Assembly (NCBI RefSeq): GCF_946187255.1
Contig: NZ_CAMHRZ010000032.1
Location: 1-19,706, forward strand
DNA from: an uncultured Ruminococcus sp.
GTDB lineage: Bacteria > Bacillota > Clostridia > Oscillospirales > Ruminococcaceae
Length of the DNA stretch: 19,706 nucleotides
Direction of reading: 5' to 3'
Under the pieces are notes generated by a model. That model was not told the origin of the DNA. It searched no databases and saw nothing but the letters and a program-made list of their open reading frames with translations. Shown here in pieces: positions 6,299 through 14,366 of this stretch (positions are counted from its first letter, which is position 1; each line of letters begins with the position of its first letter). The translations under genes were made by a program, and so were the position numbers.

Positions 6299-7546
6299 AT
6301 GCACAGTAACATATCCATATTCGTGCCCCATGTGGGGTGTCCGCATAAGTGCGCATTCTGCGACCAGAGGACTATCACAGGGGAGCAGAAACTTCCCCAT
6401 AAGGAGGACGTTGAACGTGCCTGTTTGCAGGCACTGGGACAGGTGGACGATATCAGCGATACCGAGATAGCTTTCTTCGGCGGCAGCTTTACGGCTATAC
6501 CGAGAGAGTATATGCTTGAACTGCTGACAGCGGCGCATAAGTTCGTGGGCGAAGGCAGATTTGCGGGAATACGCATCTCCACCAGACCCGACTGCATTGA
6601 CGATGAGGTGCTCGGTATACTCAAAAGCTACGGCGTGACCGCCATAGAACTGGGGGCGCAGTCAATGTCCGATGAGGTGCTGGGAGCCAACGAGAGAGGT
6701 CATACCGCTGAGGACGTGAGAAAAGCGAGCAGACTTATCCGCGAATACGGCTTTGAACTGGGCTTGCAGATGATGGTGGGGCTCTACAAAAGCGGACATC
6801 AGCAGGAGGACGAGACCTTCAATGAGATAATGGCTATACACCCCGATACCGTCAGGATATACCCCGTTGTGATACTTAAAAATACCCGCCTTGCGGAATT
6901 GCTTGCAAGCGGTGAGTACAAGCCCATGAGCTTCGATGAGGTGGTGTCACTTTCTACAAGGGCACTGGGAGAATTTACCAAAGCGGGTGTAAAGGTAATA
7001 AAATGCGGTCTCCATGCCAGTGAGTTCGTGGAAAAGGACATGGTGGGCGGTTTCTACCACCCCGCTTTCAGGGAACTGTGTGAGGGCGTGCTGTACAGGC
7101 TGGCGATGGAAAAAGCATTGGGAGATGCCGAAAAAGCGGGTACACCCATAGAAAAAGGGACTTGTGTTTTCAGCGTGGGCAAAGGCTGTACCAGCAAAGC
7201 AGTGGGTCAGAAGAAAGCTAATAAGCTGTATTTTGAAAAACTCGGTCTGAGGATAAAGTTCACCGAAGACAAGGATATACCGCTTTATGAGGTAAGGCTC
7301 GCTGATGACGCGACAACTGCCCACAAGTGTAGTATTTACAACAGGAAACAACTGGAAAAAAGCAGTAAATGCGGGTGCTTTTACTGCGGAAAGATATTCG
7401 CCCCCGATGAGATAACGAACTATCTCAACGAGAAGTGCGGCACTGCACTGTGTCCCAACTGCGGCACAGACAGCGTGATAGGCGATGCGGGCGGATACCC
7501 GATAACGGAGGACTTCATGCGGAAAATGCATGAGCGGTGGTTCTGA
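6299..7546 (+). CDS. Elp3-like radical SAM protein with a C-terminal fused zinc-ribbon-like domain
   Basis: The N-terminal part (about 1-330) is a radical SAM enzyme of the Elp3/MiaB-type superfamily often found next to smc in Clostridia. Its [4Fe-4S] cluster cysteines are C14, C18 and C21 in GCPHKCAFC, followed by the SAM-binding FFGGSFTAIP region and the GAQSMSDEVL strand. The substrate is not established; tRNA modification is a plausible guess. From about residue 342 (HKCSIYNRKQLEKS) to the end at 415 lies a second module with C358, C360 and C363 (CGCFYC) and C385 and C388 (CPNC), then SVIGDAGGYPIT and a terminal KMHERWF. This resembles a small stand-alone cytoplasmic protein seen in other bacteria and is probably zinc-binding. 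AGAGG at 6287-6291 precedes the ATG by 7 bases. The stop overlaps the next start. Confidence 0.85.
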   Translation: MHSNISIFVPHVGCPHKCAFCDQRTITGEQKLPHKEDVERACLQALGQVDDISDTEIAFFGGSFTAIPREYMLELLTAAHKFVGEGRFAGIRISTRPDCIDDEVLGILKSYGVTAIELGAQSMSDEVLGANERGHTAEDVRKASRLIREYGFELGLQMMVGLYKSGHQQEDETFNEIMAIHPDTVRIYPVVILKNTRLAELLASGEYKPMSFDEVVSLSTRALGEFTKAGVKVIKCGLHASEFVEKDMVGGFYHPAFRELCEGVLYRLAMEKALGDAEKAGTPIEKGTCVFSVGKGCTSKAVGQKKANKLYFEKLGLRIKFTEDKDIPLYEVRLADDATTAHKCSIYNRKQLEKSSKCGCFYCGKIFAPDEITNYLNEKCGTALCPNCGTDSVIGDAGGYPITEDFMRKMHERWF

Positions 7547-7971
7547 TGTATGACACGCTGATAAAGACGATACTTTTTGAAACGATACTGACGATACTGC
7601 TGGTGCGGAATGTATCCATGCTGAGAAAAGCCACTGTCCTGCACCGTGAGGTAAAGGCGGGAAAGACCGATAAAATCAGGGTACACATAACAAGGACAAG
7701 ACCCTGCGGCGGACGCGGGATAATGGCGAGGGGCGTATATGACATTGACGGCGAAACAGTAAGGTGTTCCATGATATGCGCCTGCTCGATGTTGGAGGTG
7801 CGGCGCGGAGATGATAAATATGTCATCATCGGGAAAAGCGACGGCAGTGTGTTCGCACTGGATGAAGCACAGTCAAGGGACGCTGTGATGACCTGGTGGG
7901 TCTTCACTGTGCTGGCAGGACTTGGTGTGCTTTTCATGGCAGTGGGTATAGTTTTCAGGGTGCTGAGATAA
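7546..7971 (+). CDS. Two-helix membrane protein of unknown function
   Basis: The 141-residue product has an N-terminal hydrophobic helix (MYDTLIKTILFETILTILLV), a basic soluble middle (about 25-110, including HITRTRPCGGRGIMARGVYDIDGETVRCSM) and a C-terminal helix (MTWWVFTVLAGLGVLFMAVGIVF). The layout of helix, small domain with a G-x-Y-x-(V/I)-D-G strand, helix is reminiscent of DUF3592-type proteins, but I cannot confirm that. I chose ATG 7546 over GTG 7537 because it overlaps the radical SAM stop (TGATG at 7544-7548). No strong ribosome binding site is visible, so translation probably depends on coupling to the upstream gene. Confidence 0.75.
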   Translation: MYDTLIKTILFETILTILLVRNVSMLRKATVLHREVKAGKTDKIRVHITRTRPCGGRGIMARGVYDIDGETVRCSMICACSMLEVRRGDDKYVIIGKSDGSVFALDEAQSRDAVMTWWVFTVLAGLGVLFMAVGIVFRVLR

Positions 7972-7984
7972 AGGAGGTAACATT

Positions 7985-8629
7985 ATGGTAAAGGTAATTG
8001 CGGAAAACGGCGAATTCAAGGTAGAGGGTACTTTCGATATGGGGTACATCGGTCTGTTTAAGGACAGCCAGATGGAGATAATGACGACCTACGCCGAACC
8101 GAGGGAGTGGCAGTGCGTCACGGAAGCGCTCGATACGGAAAGCTGTACCGATGAGGATATAGCGGCTTGTCTGACAGATCATATCAACGAGCTGGAAAAG
8201 AGAGTGCAGGCAAATATCAAGCATATCAATGACGAGTTCCTGTATAAAATATACGATATGATGACAGGGTGCAGCAACGAGTTCTGGGATCATGAGGAGC
8301 TTACGGTGAAGGAGTTCATGCCCGAGGACGAGGACATTGATATATACGATGATATAATTGCAGCAGATGAGGAACATCTGGGCTACTGCGAAGAAGAGCC
8401 GAATGACGGCAGTGTGGAAAAGCCCGATGTGGAAGCATTTATCAGAAAGTATATGCCCATGTTCAATCTGGATAATTTCATAAACGGCATCGTTCCCGAA
8501 GGTCTCTGCTTCGGTGACGGCAGTTTCAGCTTCCAGTGTTCGGATAAATTCGATTATGCGCTGGCTTGCTCGGCTTATGATGAGATCGAAGAGGAAGATC
8601 TGAGCTTTACAGACTGGCATAATTTCTGA
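7985..8629 (+). CDS. Acidic soluble protein of unknown function
   Basis: I do not recognise this 214-residue protein. It has no signal peptide or membrane helix and is strongly acidic, with runs such as MPEDEDIDIYDDIIAADEE (about 116-134) and EIEEEDLSF near the end. A predicted helical section (about 55-90, DHINELEKRVQANIKHINDEFLYKIYDM) is followed by Trp/Phe-containing short motifs. It has five scattered Cys with no metal-site spacing. A near-perfect Shine-Dalgarno AAGGAGG at 7971-7977, 7 bases before ATG, overlaps the previous stop codon and predicts efficient translation. Its acidic, aromatic character suggests a binding or inhibitor-like protein, which is only a guess. Confidence 0.82.
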   Translation: MVKVIAENGEFKVEGTFDMGYIGLFKDSQMEIMTTYAEPREWQCVTEALDTESCTDEDIAACLTDHINELEKRVQANIKHINDEFLYKIYDMMTGCSNEFWDHEELTVKEFMPEDEDIDIYDDIIAADEEHLGYCEEEPNDGSVEKPDVEAFIRKYMPMFNLDNFINGIVPEGLCFGDGSFSFQCSDKFDYALACSAYDEIEEEDLSFTDWHNF

Positions 8630-8652
8630 TAAACAGCAGAGCAGAAAATAAT

Positions 8653-8680
8653 ACCGTAAGTATGGGGGAGATGATACGGT
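8653..8680 (+). promoter_or_regulatory. Small hairpin displaying a ribosome binding site in its loop
   Basis: ACCGTA (8653-8658) pairs perfectly with TACGGT (8675-8680), and the start codon follows at 8682. The purine-rich ribosome binding site GGGGGAG (8664-8670) sits in the 16-base loop. The stem is only 6 bp, so any effect on translation is speculative. Confidence 0.35.
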
Positions 8681-8681
8681 C

Positions 8682-9173
8682 ATGAAAAAACTGCTTATTT
8701 TAGGTGCGGGGCAATACGGACAGGTGGCAAAGGAGATCGCTGAAGCGACGGGGGAGTATGAGCTTATATCCTTCCTTGATGATAATTCTCCTGCGGCGGT
8801 CGGCAGACTTTGTGATACAGACAGATTTAAAGACGAGTATGACAGTGCTGCCGCTGCTATCGGCAATGCGGAGATGCGTTTGAAGCTGATAGAACAGCTG
8901 GCGGCTGAGGGGTACGATGTGCCTGTGCTGATACACCCGCGAGCTTATGTTGCACCCAGTGCGGTGATAGGTGCAGGTTCCTTTGTTGAACCGATGGCGG
9001 TGGTGCATACCTCCGTGCGGCTGGGAACAGGCTGTATAATATCCGCAGGTGCGGTGATAAATCACAATGCGGAGATCGGTGAAGGCTGCCACCTGAACTG
9101 CGGCACCATAGTGGGCGCAAGAGTGAACGTACCGCCTTGTATAAGGACGGGATACGGACAGTATATAGTTTAA
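8682..9173 (+). CDS. Short NeuD/PglD-like sugar acyltransferase
   Basis: Family members acetylate amino-sugars or sialic acids for surface glycans. The N-terminus MKKLLILGAGQYGQVAKEIAE is the Rossmann-like PglD_N domain with GAGQYGQ at 8-14. From about residue 84 (IHPRAYVAPSAVIGAGSFVEP) a left-handed beta-helix of hexapeptide repeats begins, with the NHNAEIG segment that carries the probable catalytic His. At 163 residues it is roughly 40 shorter than typical NeuD/PglD proteins and ends abruptly (NVPPCIRTGYGQYIV). The final beta-helix coils are absent, and I see no continuation in other frames downstream. It may be a natural short form or one with weakened activity. No glycan biosynthesis genes lie nearby, so the substrate is unknown. 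ATG 8682 follows GGGGGAG at 8664-8670. Confidence 0.82.
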   Translation: MKKLLILGAGQYGQVAKEIAEATGEYELISFLDDNSPAAVGRLCDTDRFKDEYDSAAAAIGNAEMRLKLIEQLAAEGYDVPVLIHPRAYVAPSAVIGAGSFVEPMAVVHTSVRLGTGCIISAGAVINHNAEIGEGCHLNCGTIVGARVNVPPCIRTGYGQYIV

Positions 9174-9223
9174 GGCGGCAAGTATAACGATAATAACAAA
9201 GCAAAGAAAGGCGGTGAATGATA

Positions 9224-12200
9224 ATGTATCTGCGCGGACTGGAATTGCAGGGTTTCAAATCCTTCCCCGACAAGACGGTGCTGACCTTCGGCAAGGGAAT
9301 TACTGCCGTTGTGGGACCCAACGGTTCGGGAAAAAGCAATATCTCCGACGCGATGCGCTGGGTAATGGGCGAACAGTCCTCAAAGGCTTTGCGCGGCGAG
9401 AAGATGGCAGGCGTTATTTTTCACGGCTGTGCCACAAGGAAGAAGTCGCCTTTTGCACAGGTGACACTTACCATAGATAACGAGGACGGAGCTCTGGGCG
9501 TGGACAGCGAGATGGTGTCTGTGTCGAGAAAGCTCTACAAAAACGGCGACAGCGAATATCTTATAAACGGCAGCCCCGTTCGTCTTAAAGACGTGAACGA
9601 GCTGTTCATGGATACGGGTCTTGGCAAGGACGGCTATTCCATAGTCGGTCAGGGACGTATCGCGGATATAGTCAACGGAAAGGGCAGTGACAGGAGAGAG
9701 ATCTTCGAGGAAGCTGCGGGCGTTGCGAAATTCCGATACAAAAAGCAGGAAGCTGAAAGAAAGCTGGTGGAGGCGGAGGACAATATCGCCCGCCTTACGG
9801 ATATATTGGCTGAACTGGAAGCGCGTATAGGTCCGCTGGAAAAGCAGTGCGAAAAGGCGAAGAAGTTCAGGGTGCTGGATGACGAAAAGACCACACTGGA
9901 GGTCTCGGTGTGGGTGACAAAGCTGGAGCAGTACCGCACGAAGCTGAAGGATACGGAGGAAAAGATCGGGCTGCTGAAACAGCAGTACGATGACCTCAGC
10001 AGCGAGCTGGAAGAAGCGGAGACTAAGATAGAGAACGATCTGCGCAGCAGTGCGGAATGTGCGGCAAGGGCGGATGACCTCAATGCACAGGCACATGAAG
10101 CGGAAATGGCAGGGCGCAGCGGTGAAGCAGAGATAGCGGTCTGCGAGAACGACATTGCTCATATTGAGGAAAATATTTCAAGGCTGAAAGAGCAGATAGA
10201 GAATTCCCGTGCGGATAAATATTTTCTTGAATCTGAGCTGAAACAGCGCAGGGATGAGCTGGAAGAATACGGCAGAAAGCAGGCTGAGGCAGCTGCCGAA
10301 GTATCTGAAAAGGAGAAGGAGTTCGACAGGCTGCTCAATGAAGCGGACGAGTCCGACAAGGCGGTCGCTGATGTAAACTCAGCAATAAGTGCGGCTTATC
10401 TGGAAAAGTCGAGACTCAGCTTCACGGCGGAGAGCCTGAAAAATACCTTACAGGAAACATCCGACAGGCTGGCAGAACTGGCGGAGGACAACGCGGAGAC
10501 CGTCAAAAACAAGGAGCTGGCTGACAAGGAACTGGCAAGGCTGAAAAAACAGCTGGCGGAAAAGCAGGATGCAAAAAGCGAAAAGGAGAACGTTCTGGGC
10601 GGCATGACAAAGCTGCTGGAAAAGCGGCGGGAAAAGCTGGAGAGCGCAGTCAATGCCTTCACGCAGGCGGACAGCAGGCTGACGGAGATAAACAGCAGGC
10701 TGAATATACTTAAAGATCTGGAACGCTCGATGGAGGGCTTCGGGTATGCGGTAAAGCATATAATGACTGCGGTGAAGCAGGGGCGGATAAACGGCGTCTG
10801 CGGTACTGTGGCACAGCTGGTGGGCGTTAAGAGCGAGTACTCGGTGGCAGTGGAGACCGCACTGGGCGGCGCACTGCAGAATATCGTGGTGGAAAACGAG
10901 GACGCAGCAAAGCGCGGGATACGCCTTCTGAAAGAGAGCAAGGCGGGTAGAGCGACATTTCTTCCCATAACCTCGGTGAAAGGCACAAGGCTTGAAAATG
11001 ACAGGCTGGAGAACGAGGACGGCTTTGTGGCGCTGGGCTGTGATATAGTCACCTACGATAAAAAGTACGAGGGTATAGTGCGCAGTCTGCTGGGCAGGAT
11101 ATGTATCGCGGAGGACATCGATGCGGCATCGAGGATAGCGAAAGCCTACGGGTATAAATTCCGCATAGTTACGCTGGACGGACAGGTGGTCAACGCGGGT
11201 GGTTCGTATACGGGCGGCAGCGTGTCGAAAAGTACGGGAATACTCACCCGAAAGAACGAGATAAACGACCTGGAAAGCAAGCGGAAGAAGTCCGAAGAGG
11301 AGCGCACAAGGGCGGCGGAGGAAAAGGAAAAGCTGACCAATGAAGCCAACAAGCTGTCTGCGGACATTGAGGGCGCTAAGGAAAAGCTGAGCGCGATAAA
11401 CGGCGACTGCATACGTCTTGAAGCGGAGATAAAGCGCGTGGACGGACTGGCAGATGGCTACGGCAAGGCGCTCACCGAAAGCGGTGAGGAGGAAAAGCGT
11501 CTGCGGGAAAAGGGCGAGCAGGCTGATAAGGAGCTGGACAAGACCCTGAAAGAGACCGCAGAGGTGGACAAGCAGATACTCGAAAAGGAAGCCGAGCTGG
11601 CAGGCTCGCAGGAGGAGCAGGAAAAGCTGAAATCCCGCAGGAACGAGATAAGCACTGAGCTTTCGGAGCTGCGTGTAAAGGGTGCGGAGCTGGCAAAGGA
11701 TGCGGCTGCCTGCAAGGAATCCATAACGAACCTTGAAAAGACCATAACCGACCGTGACAGCGACGGCGGCAGGCTGGCGCTGGATATCGAAAACGAAAAG
11801 GAAAAGATCAAGGGCAAGCAGGCTGATATAGAATTTATACGCAAGAAGATAAAGGACAGTGAGTCGGAAGCTGAAAGGCTGAAAAATGAAGCCGAAAAGG
11901 AACGCAGAAAACAGCGTGAGCTTTCCGACAGTGCGGAAAAGCTGAGGGCATCGCAGAAGAGCAAGCTGGATGAAAAGGAAACTCTGGCGGCACAGCTCAG
12001 CCGCGGTGAGGAACGCAAGAATGCGCTGAATGCGGATTTCGACAAGCTGGTGAACAAGCTGTGGGATGAATACGAGCTCACCCGCTCGACGGCGGCGGAA
12101 AGGGCACAGCCGATAGAGGATATGTCCGAAGCTGAAAAGCGGCTGACCGAACTGAAAAACAAGATACGCGCACTGGGCAGTGTAAATCTCGGGGCGATAG

Positions 12201-12799
12201 AGGAATACGCTGAGGTAAGGGAAAGATATGATTTCCTTTCGGCGCAGCTCAATGATGTGAACGTATCAAAGGAGGAGCTTTGCAGGCTGATAGATGAGCT
12301 GACCGAGAAGATGAAATCGGTGTTCATACAGAGCTTCGAGACGATAAATACGAATTTCAAGAGCATATTCAAAGAGCTTTTCGGCGGCGGCAGCGGCGAG
12401 CTGATACTCACCGACCCCGAGAATGTGCTGGAATGCGGCATAGAGATAAGCGTACAGCCTCCCGGCAAGGTGATAACAAGTCTTATGTCACTTTCGGGCG
12501 GCGAGCAGGCAATGGCGGCGATAGCCATATACTTTGCGATATTCAGGTATTCTCCCGCACCTTTCTGCCTGCTGGACGAGATCGAGGCGGCGCTTGACGA
12601 TGTAAACGTAACGAGATACGCTCAGTATCTCCACAGGCTGACGGACAAGACGCAGTTCATAACCATAACCCACCGCCGCGGCACTATGGAAGAAGCCGAT
12701 GTGCTGTACGGCGTGACTATGCAGGAAAAGGGCATATCCAAACTGCTTAAAATGAATGCGGGTCAGACGAGCATACTGGGTTCGGACGGCATCGAGTGA
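9224..12799 (+). CDS. smc: Chromosome segregation protein SMC
   Basis: SMC is the ATPase arm of the SMC-ScpAB condensin, which loads at parS/ParB sites and organises the nucleoid. The 1191-residue protein is full length. It has a Walker A GPNGSGKS at 31-38, a first coiled coil (about 165-500), a hinge around 520-660 (NGVCGTVAQLVGV...GGSYTGGS), a second coiled coil (about 680-1010), the ABC signature LSGGEQ at 1090-1095 and Walker B FCLLDE at 1114-1119 (D1118, catalytic E1119), followed by the D-loop AALDD. I chose ATG 9224 rather than 9218 because MYLRGLELQGFKSF matches the family start and the GGCGGTGA site then has proper spacing. The signature continues QAMAAIAIYFAIF instead of the more common KALTAIALLFAI; this looks like a clostridial variant. 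ScpA and ScpB are not in the window. Confidence 0.98.
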   Translation: MYLRGLELQGFKSFPDKTVLTFGKGITAVVGPNGSGKSNISDAMRWVMGEQSSKALRGEKMAGVIFHGCATRKKSPFAQVTLTIDNEDGALGVDSEMVSVSRKLYKNGDSEYLINGSPVRLKDVNELFMDTGLGKDGYSIVGQGRIADIVNGKGSDRREIFEEAAGVAKFRYKKQEAERKLVEAEDNIARLTDILAELEARIGPLEKQCEKAKKFRVLDDEKTTLEVSVWVTKLEQYRTKLKDTEEKIGLLKQQYDDLSSELEEAETKIENDLRSSAECAARADDLNAQAHEAEMAGRSGEAEIAVCENDIAHIEENISRLKEQIENSRADKYFLESELKQRRDELEEYGRKQAEAAAEVSEKEKEFDRLLNEADESDKAVADVNSAISAAYLEKSRLSFTAESLKNTLQETSDRLAELAEDNAETVKNKELADKELARLKKQLAEKQDAKSEKENVLGGMTKLLEKRREKLESAVNAFTQADSRLTEINSRLNILKDLERSMEGFGYAVKHIMTAVKQGRINGVCGTVAQLVGVKSEYSVAVETALGGALQNIVVENEDAAKRGIRLLKESKAGRATFLPITSVKGTRLENDRLENEDGFVALGCDIVTYDKKYEGIVRSLLGRICIAEDIDAASRIAKAYGYKFRIVTLDGQVVNAGGSYTGGSVSKSTGILTRKNEINDLESKRKKSEEERTRAAEEKEKLTNEANKLSADIEGAKEKLSAINGDCIRLEAEIKRVDGLADGYGKALTESGEEEKRLREKGEQADKELDKTLKETAEVDKQILEKEAELAGSQEEQEKLKSRRNEISTELSELRVKGAELAKDAAACKESITNLEKTITDRDSDGGRLALDIENEKEKIKGKQADIEFIRKKIKDSESEAERLKNEAEKERRKQRELSDSAEKLRASQKSKLDEKETLAAQLSRGEERKNALNADFDKLVNKLWDEYELTRSTAAERAQPIEDMSEAEKRLTELKNKIRALGSVNLGAIEEYAEVRERYDFLSAQLNDVNVSKEELCRLIDELTEKMKSVFIQSFETINTNFKSIFKELFGGGSGELILTDPENVLECGIEISVQPPGKVITSLMSLSGGEQAMAAIAIYFAIFRYSPAPFCLLDEIEAALDDVNVTRYAQYLHRLTDKTQFITITHRRGTMEEADVLYGVTMQEKGISKLLKMNAGQTSILGSDGIE

Positions 12800-12809
12800 G
12801 GTAAGATCA

Positions 12810-13262
12810 ATGGGAAGAAAAGAAACTGCCGAACTGACGGTGCTGTGCCTTATCGAGGACGGCAGCAGGATACTTCTGCAAAACCGTGTCAAGGAAGACT
12901 GGAAGGGCTATACCCTGCCCGGCGGACACGTTGAAGCGGGGGAATTCTTTACCGATGCGGTGATACGCGAAGTAAAGGAAGAAACGGGGCTGGATATAGA
13001 AGCACCTGTGCTTGCGGGCGTGAAGCAGTTCCCGATAGAGGGCGGACGGTATATAGTCATGCTTTACAAGGCAACTAAGTTCTCGGGCGAGGTGGTATCA
13101 TCCGACGAGGGCGAGATGGAATGGGTCGAGTACGACCGCCTGAATGATATAGATACGGTGGACGACCTGCAATTGCTGCTGGATGTGATAAACTCGCCGC
13201 AGCTTACGGAATTCAGATACGAGAAAAAAGAAGACGGGGAATGGACAGCACAGGTGAAATGA
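12810..13262 (+). CDS. NUDIX hydrolase, MutT/8-oxo-dGTP diphosphatase-like
   Basis: NUDIX enzymes hydrolyse nucleoside diphosphates linked to another moiety. The substrate here is not determined, though oxidised nucleoside triphosphates are a common one for this subgroup. The 150-residue protein has a complete NUDIX box at 39-61 fitting Gx5Ex7REUxEExGU: GHVEAGE, then RE at 53-54 and EE at 57-58 as metal ligands. The preceding WKGYTLPGG is typical. I chose ATG 12810 because the ribosome binding site GAGGTAAG sits 6-7 bases upstream, overlapping the smc stop; a longer frame from 12756 would run back into smc. The tight spacing to smc (10 bases) indicates co-transcription. The last 25 residues are charged and carry no recognised motif. 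Confidence 0.92.
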   Translation: MGRKETAELTVLCLIEDGSRILLQNRVKEDWKGYTLPGGHVEAGEFFTDAVIREVKEETGLDIEAPVLAGVKQFPIEGGRYIVMLYKATKFSGEVVSSDEGEMEWVEYDRLNDIDTVDDLQLLLDVINSPQLTEFRYEKKEDGEWTAQVK

Positions 13263-13303
13263 TGTGCTGTAAACGTTCCGATATAAACAAGGAGAGAAGA
13301 TAC

Positions 13304-14338
13304 ATGAAAAAGATAATGGCACTGGCGGCTGCTGCCGTTCTGGTGTTCGGCGGAGCGGCGTACCTGCCCGAAAATACGGTGATGACGGCTGATGCGTCGG
13401 AGATATGCAGTGAAACCGGCGGCTTTGTGGTAAACGATCTTGCCGACGGCACTGTTGAGATAAAGCAGTATGTGGGAAAAGCGACAAAGGTGGAGATACC
13501 CTCAACACTGTTCGGCAAAAAGGTGACTTCCATCGGTGCTCATGCGTTTCTGTTCAAGGATGTAAAGATGGTCAGCGTACCCGACACTGTCACTATCATA
13601 CACGAGGACGCTTTTGATGCCTGCCGTGAACTGGAAGAAGTAAGGCTGGGCAGCGGTGTCAATATCCTGGAGGACAAGGCGTTCTTTGACTGCGGCAAGC
13701 TGTCAGTCGTTAACTTCCCGAGTTCGCTTATGTATGTGGGAAAGTCCTGCTTTGCGGGCACGGGACTGAAAGCGGCGGTATTCACGGGGGATATGTGCGT
13801 CATAGACCAGAACGCTTTCAACGGCTGCCATAAGATGGAAAAGATAGTTTTCCCGAAAAAGCTGGATTGTGTACACGACCTGGTATGCTATGACTGTTCA
13901 TCGCTCAAAAGCGTGTCCCTGCCCGAAAGTGTGACTTCCATAGAAATGGGAGCATTCAGGGGCTGTACTTCATTAAAGCAGCTGACCATACCTGCGGCGG
14001 TGCAGTACATAGATGCGTATGCCATCGGCTTCGGGGTGGATTACCACGACAAGGTGGATATCACCCTGAAAGTTACCGCAGGCACTGCGGGCGAGAAGTA
14101 TGCGAAGAACAATGGCTTCAAGTATGTCTACGGTTCCGGCGGTGCGGTGCGCGGCGATGTGAACGGTGACGGAAAGGTCACTGTTACCGATGTATCCGCA
14201 GCTGCGGGACATCTCAAAGGCATAAAGGCTCTTGGTTCTGCCGCAAAGACAAGGGCTGATGTAAACGGCGACGGCAAGGTGACAGTCACCGATGTTTCCG
14301 CCATTGCGGCACAGGTCAAGGGAGTAAAGGCACTTTAA
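13304..14338 (+). CDS. Secreted BspA-type leucine-rich repeat protein with C-terminal type I dockerin
   Basis: This is an exported 344-residue protein. Residues 1-31 (MKKIMALAAAAVLVFGG...TADA) form a signal peptide. Residues about 50-270 are LRR_5/BspA-type repeats, seen as recurring phrases VTSIGAHAF, VTIIHEDAFDACRELEEVRLG, SVTSIEMGAFRGCTSLKQLTIP. From G284 there is a type I dockerin: two calcium-loop repeats DVNGDGKVTVTDVSA at 285-299 and 319-333, identical in protein sequence. Dockerins bind cohesins on scaffoldins, so the protein probably joins a cellulosome or a surface complex. LRR modules suggest protein-protein contact or adhesion rather than catalysis. ATG 13304 has AAGGAGAGA upstream, and a longer in-frame start at 13241 would bury the signal peptide. 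It lies between a NUDIX gene and ftsY, an unusual position for a cellulosomal gene. Confidence 0.93.
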   Translation: MKKIMALAAAAVLVFGGAAYLPENTVMTADASEICSETGGFVVNDLADGTVEIKQYVGKATKVEIPSTLFGKKVTSIGAHAFLFKDVKMVSVPDTVTIIHEDAFDACRELEEVRLGSGVNILEDKAFFDCGKLSVVNFPSSLMYVGKSCFAGTGLKAAVFTGDMCVIDQNAFNGCHKMEKIVFPKKLDCVHDLVCYDCSSLKSVSLPESVTSIEMGAFRGCTSLKQLTIPAAVQYIDAYAIGFGVDYHDKVDITLKVTAGTAGEKYAKNNGFKYVYGSGGAVRGDVNGDGKVTVTDVSAAAGHLKGIKALGSAAKTRADVNGDGKVTVTDVSAIAAQVKGVKAL

Positions 14339-14366
14339 AAGTATAAAACCGAAAGGGGTTTGAATA

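Noticed and set aside
7537..7548. GTG at 7537 as start of the membrane protein gene
   Set aside because: ATG 7546 overlaps the previous stop in the usual coupled form and starts directly at the hydrophobic helix. The GTG adds only three residues and has no ribosome binding site of its own.
11458..12528. 356-residue - strand open frame opposite smc
   Set aside because: Its Ser/Phe-rich composition mirrors the Lys/Glu-rich coiled coil of smc on the other strand. It is an antisense artefact.
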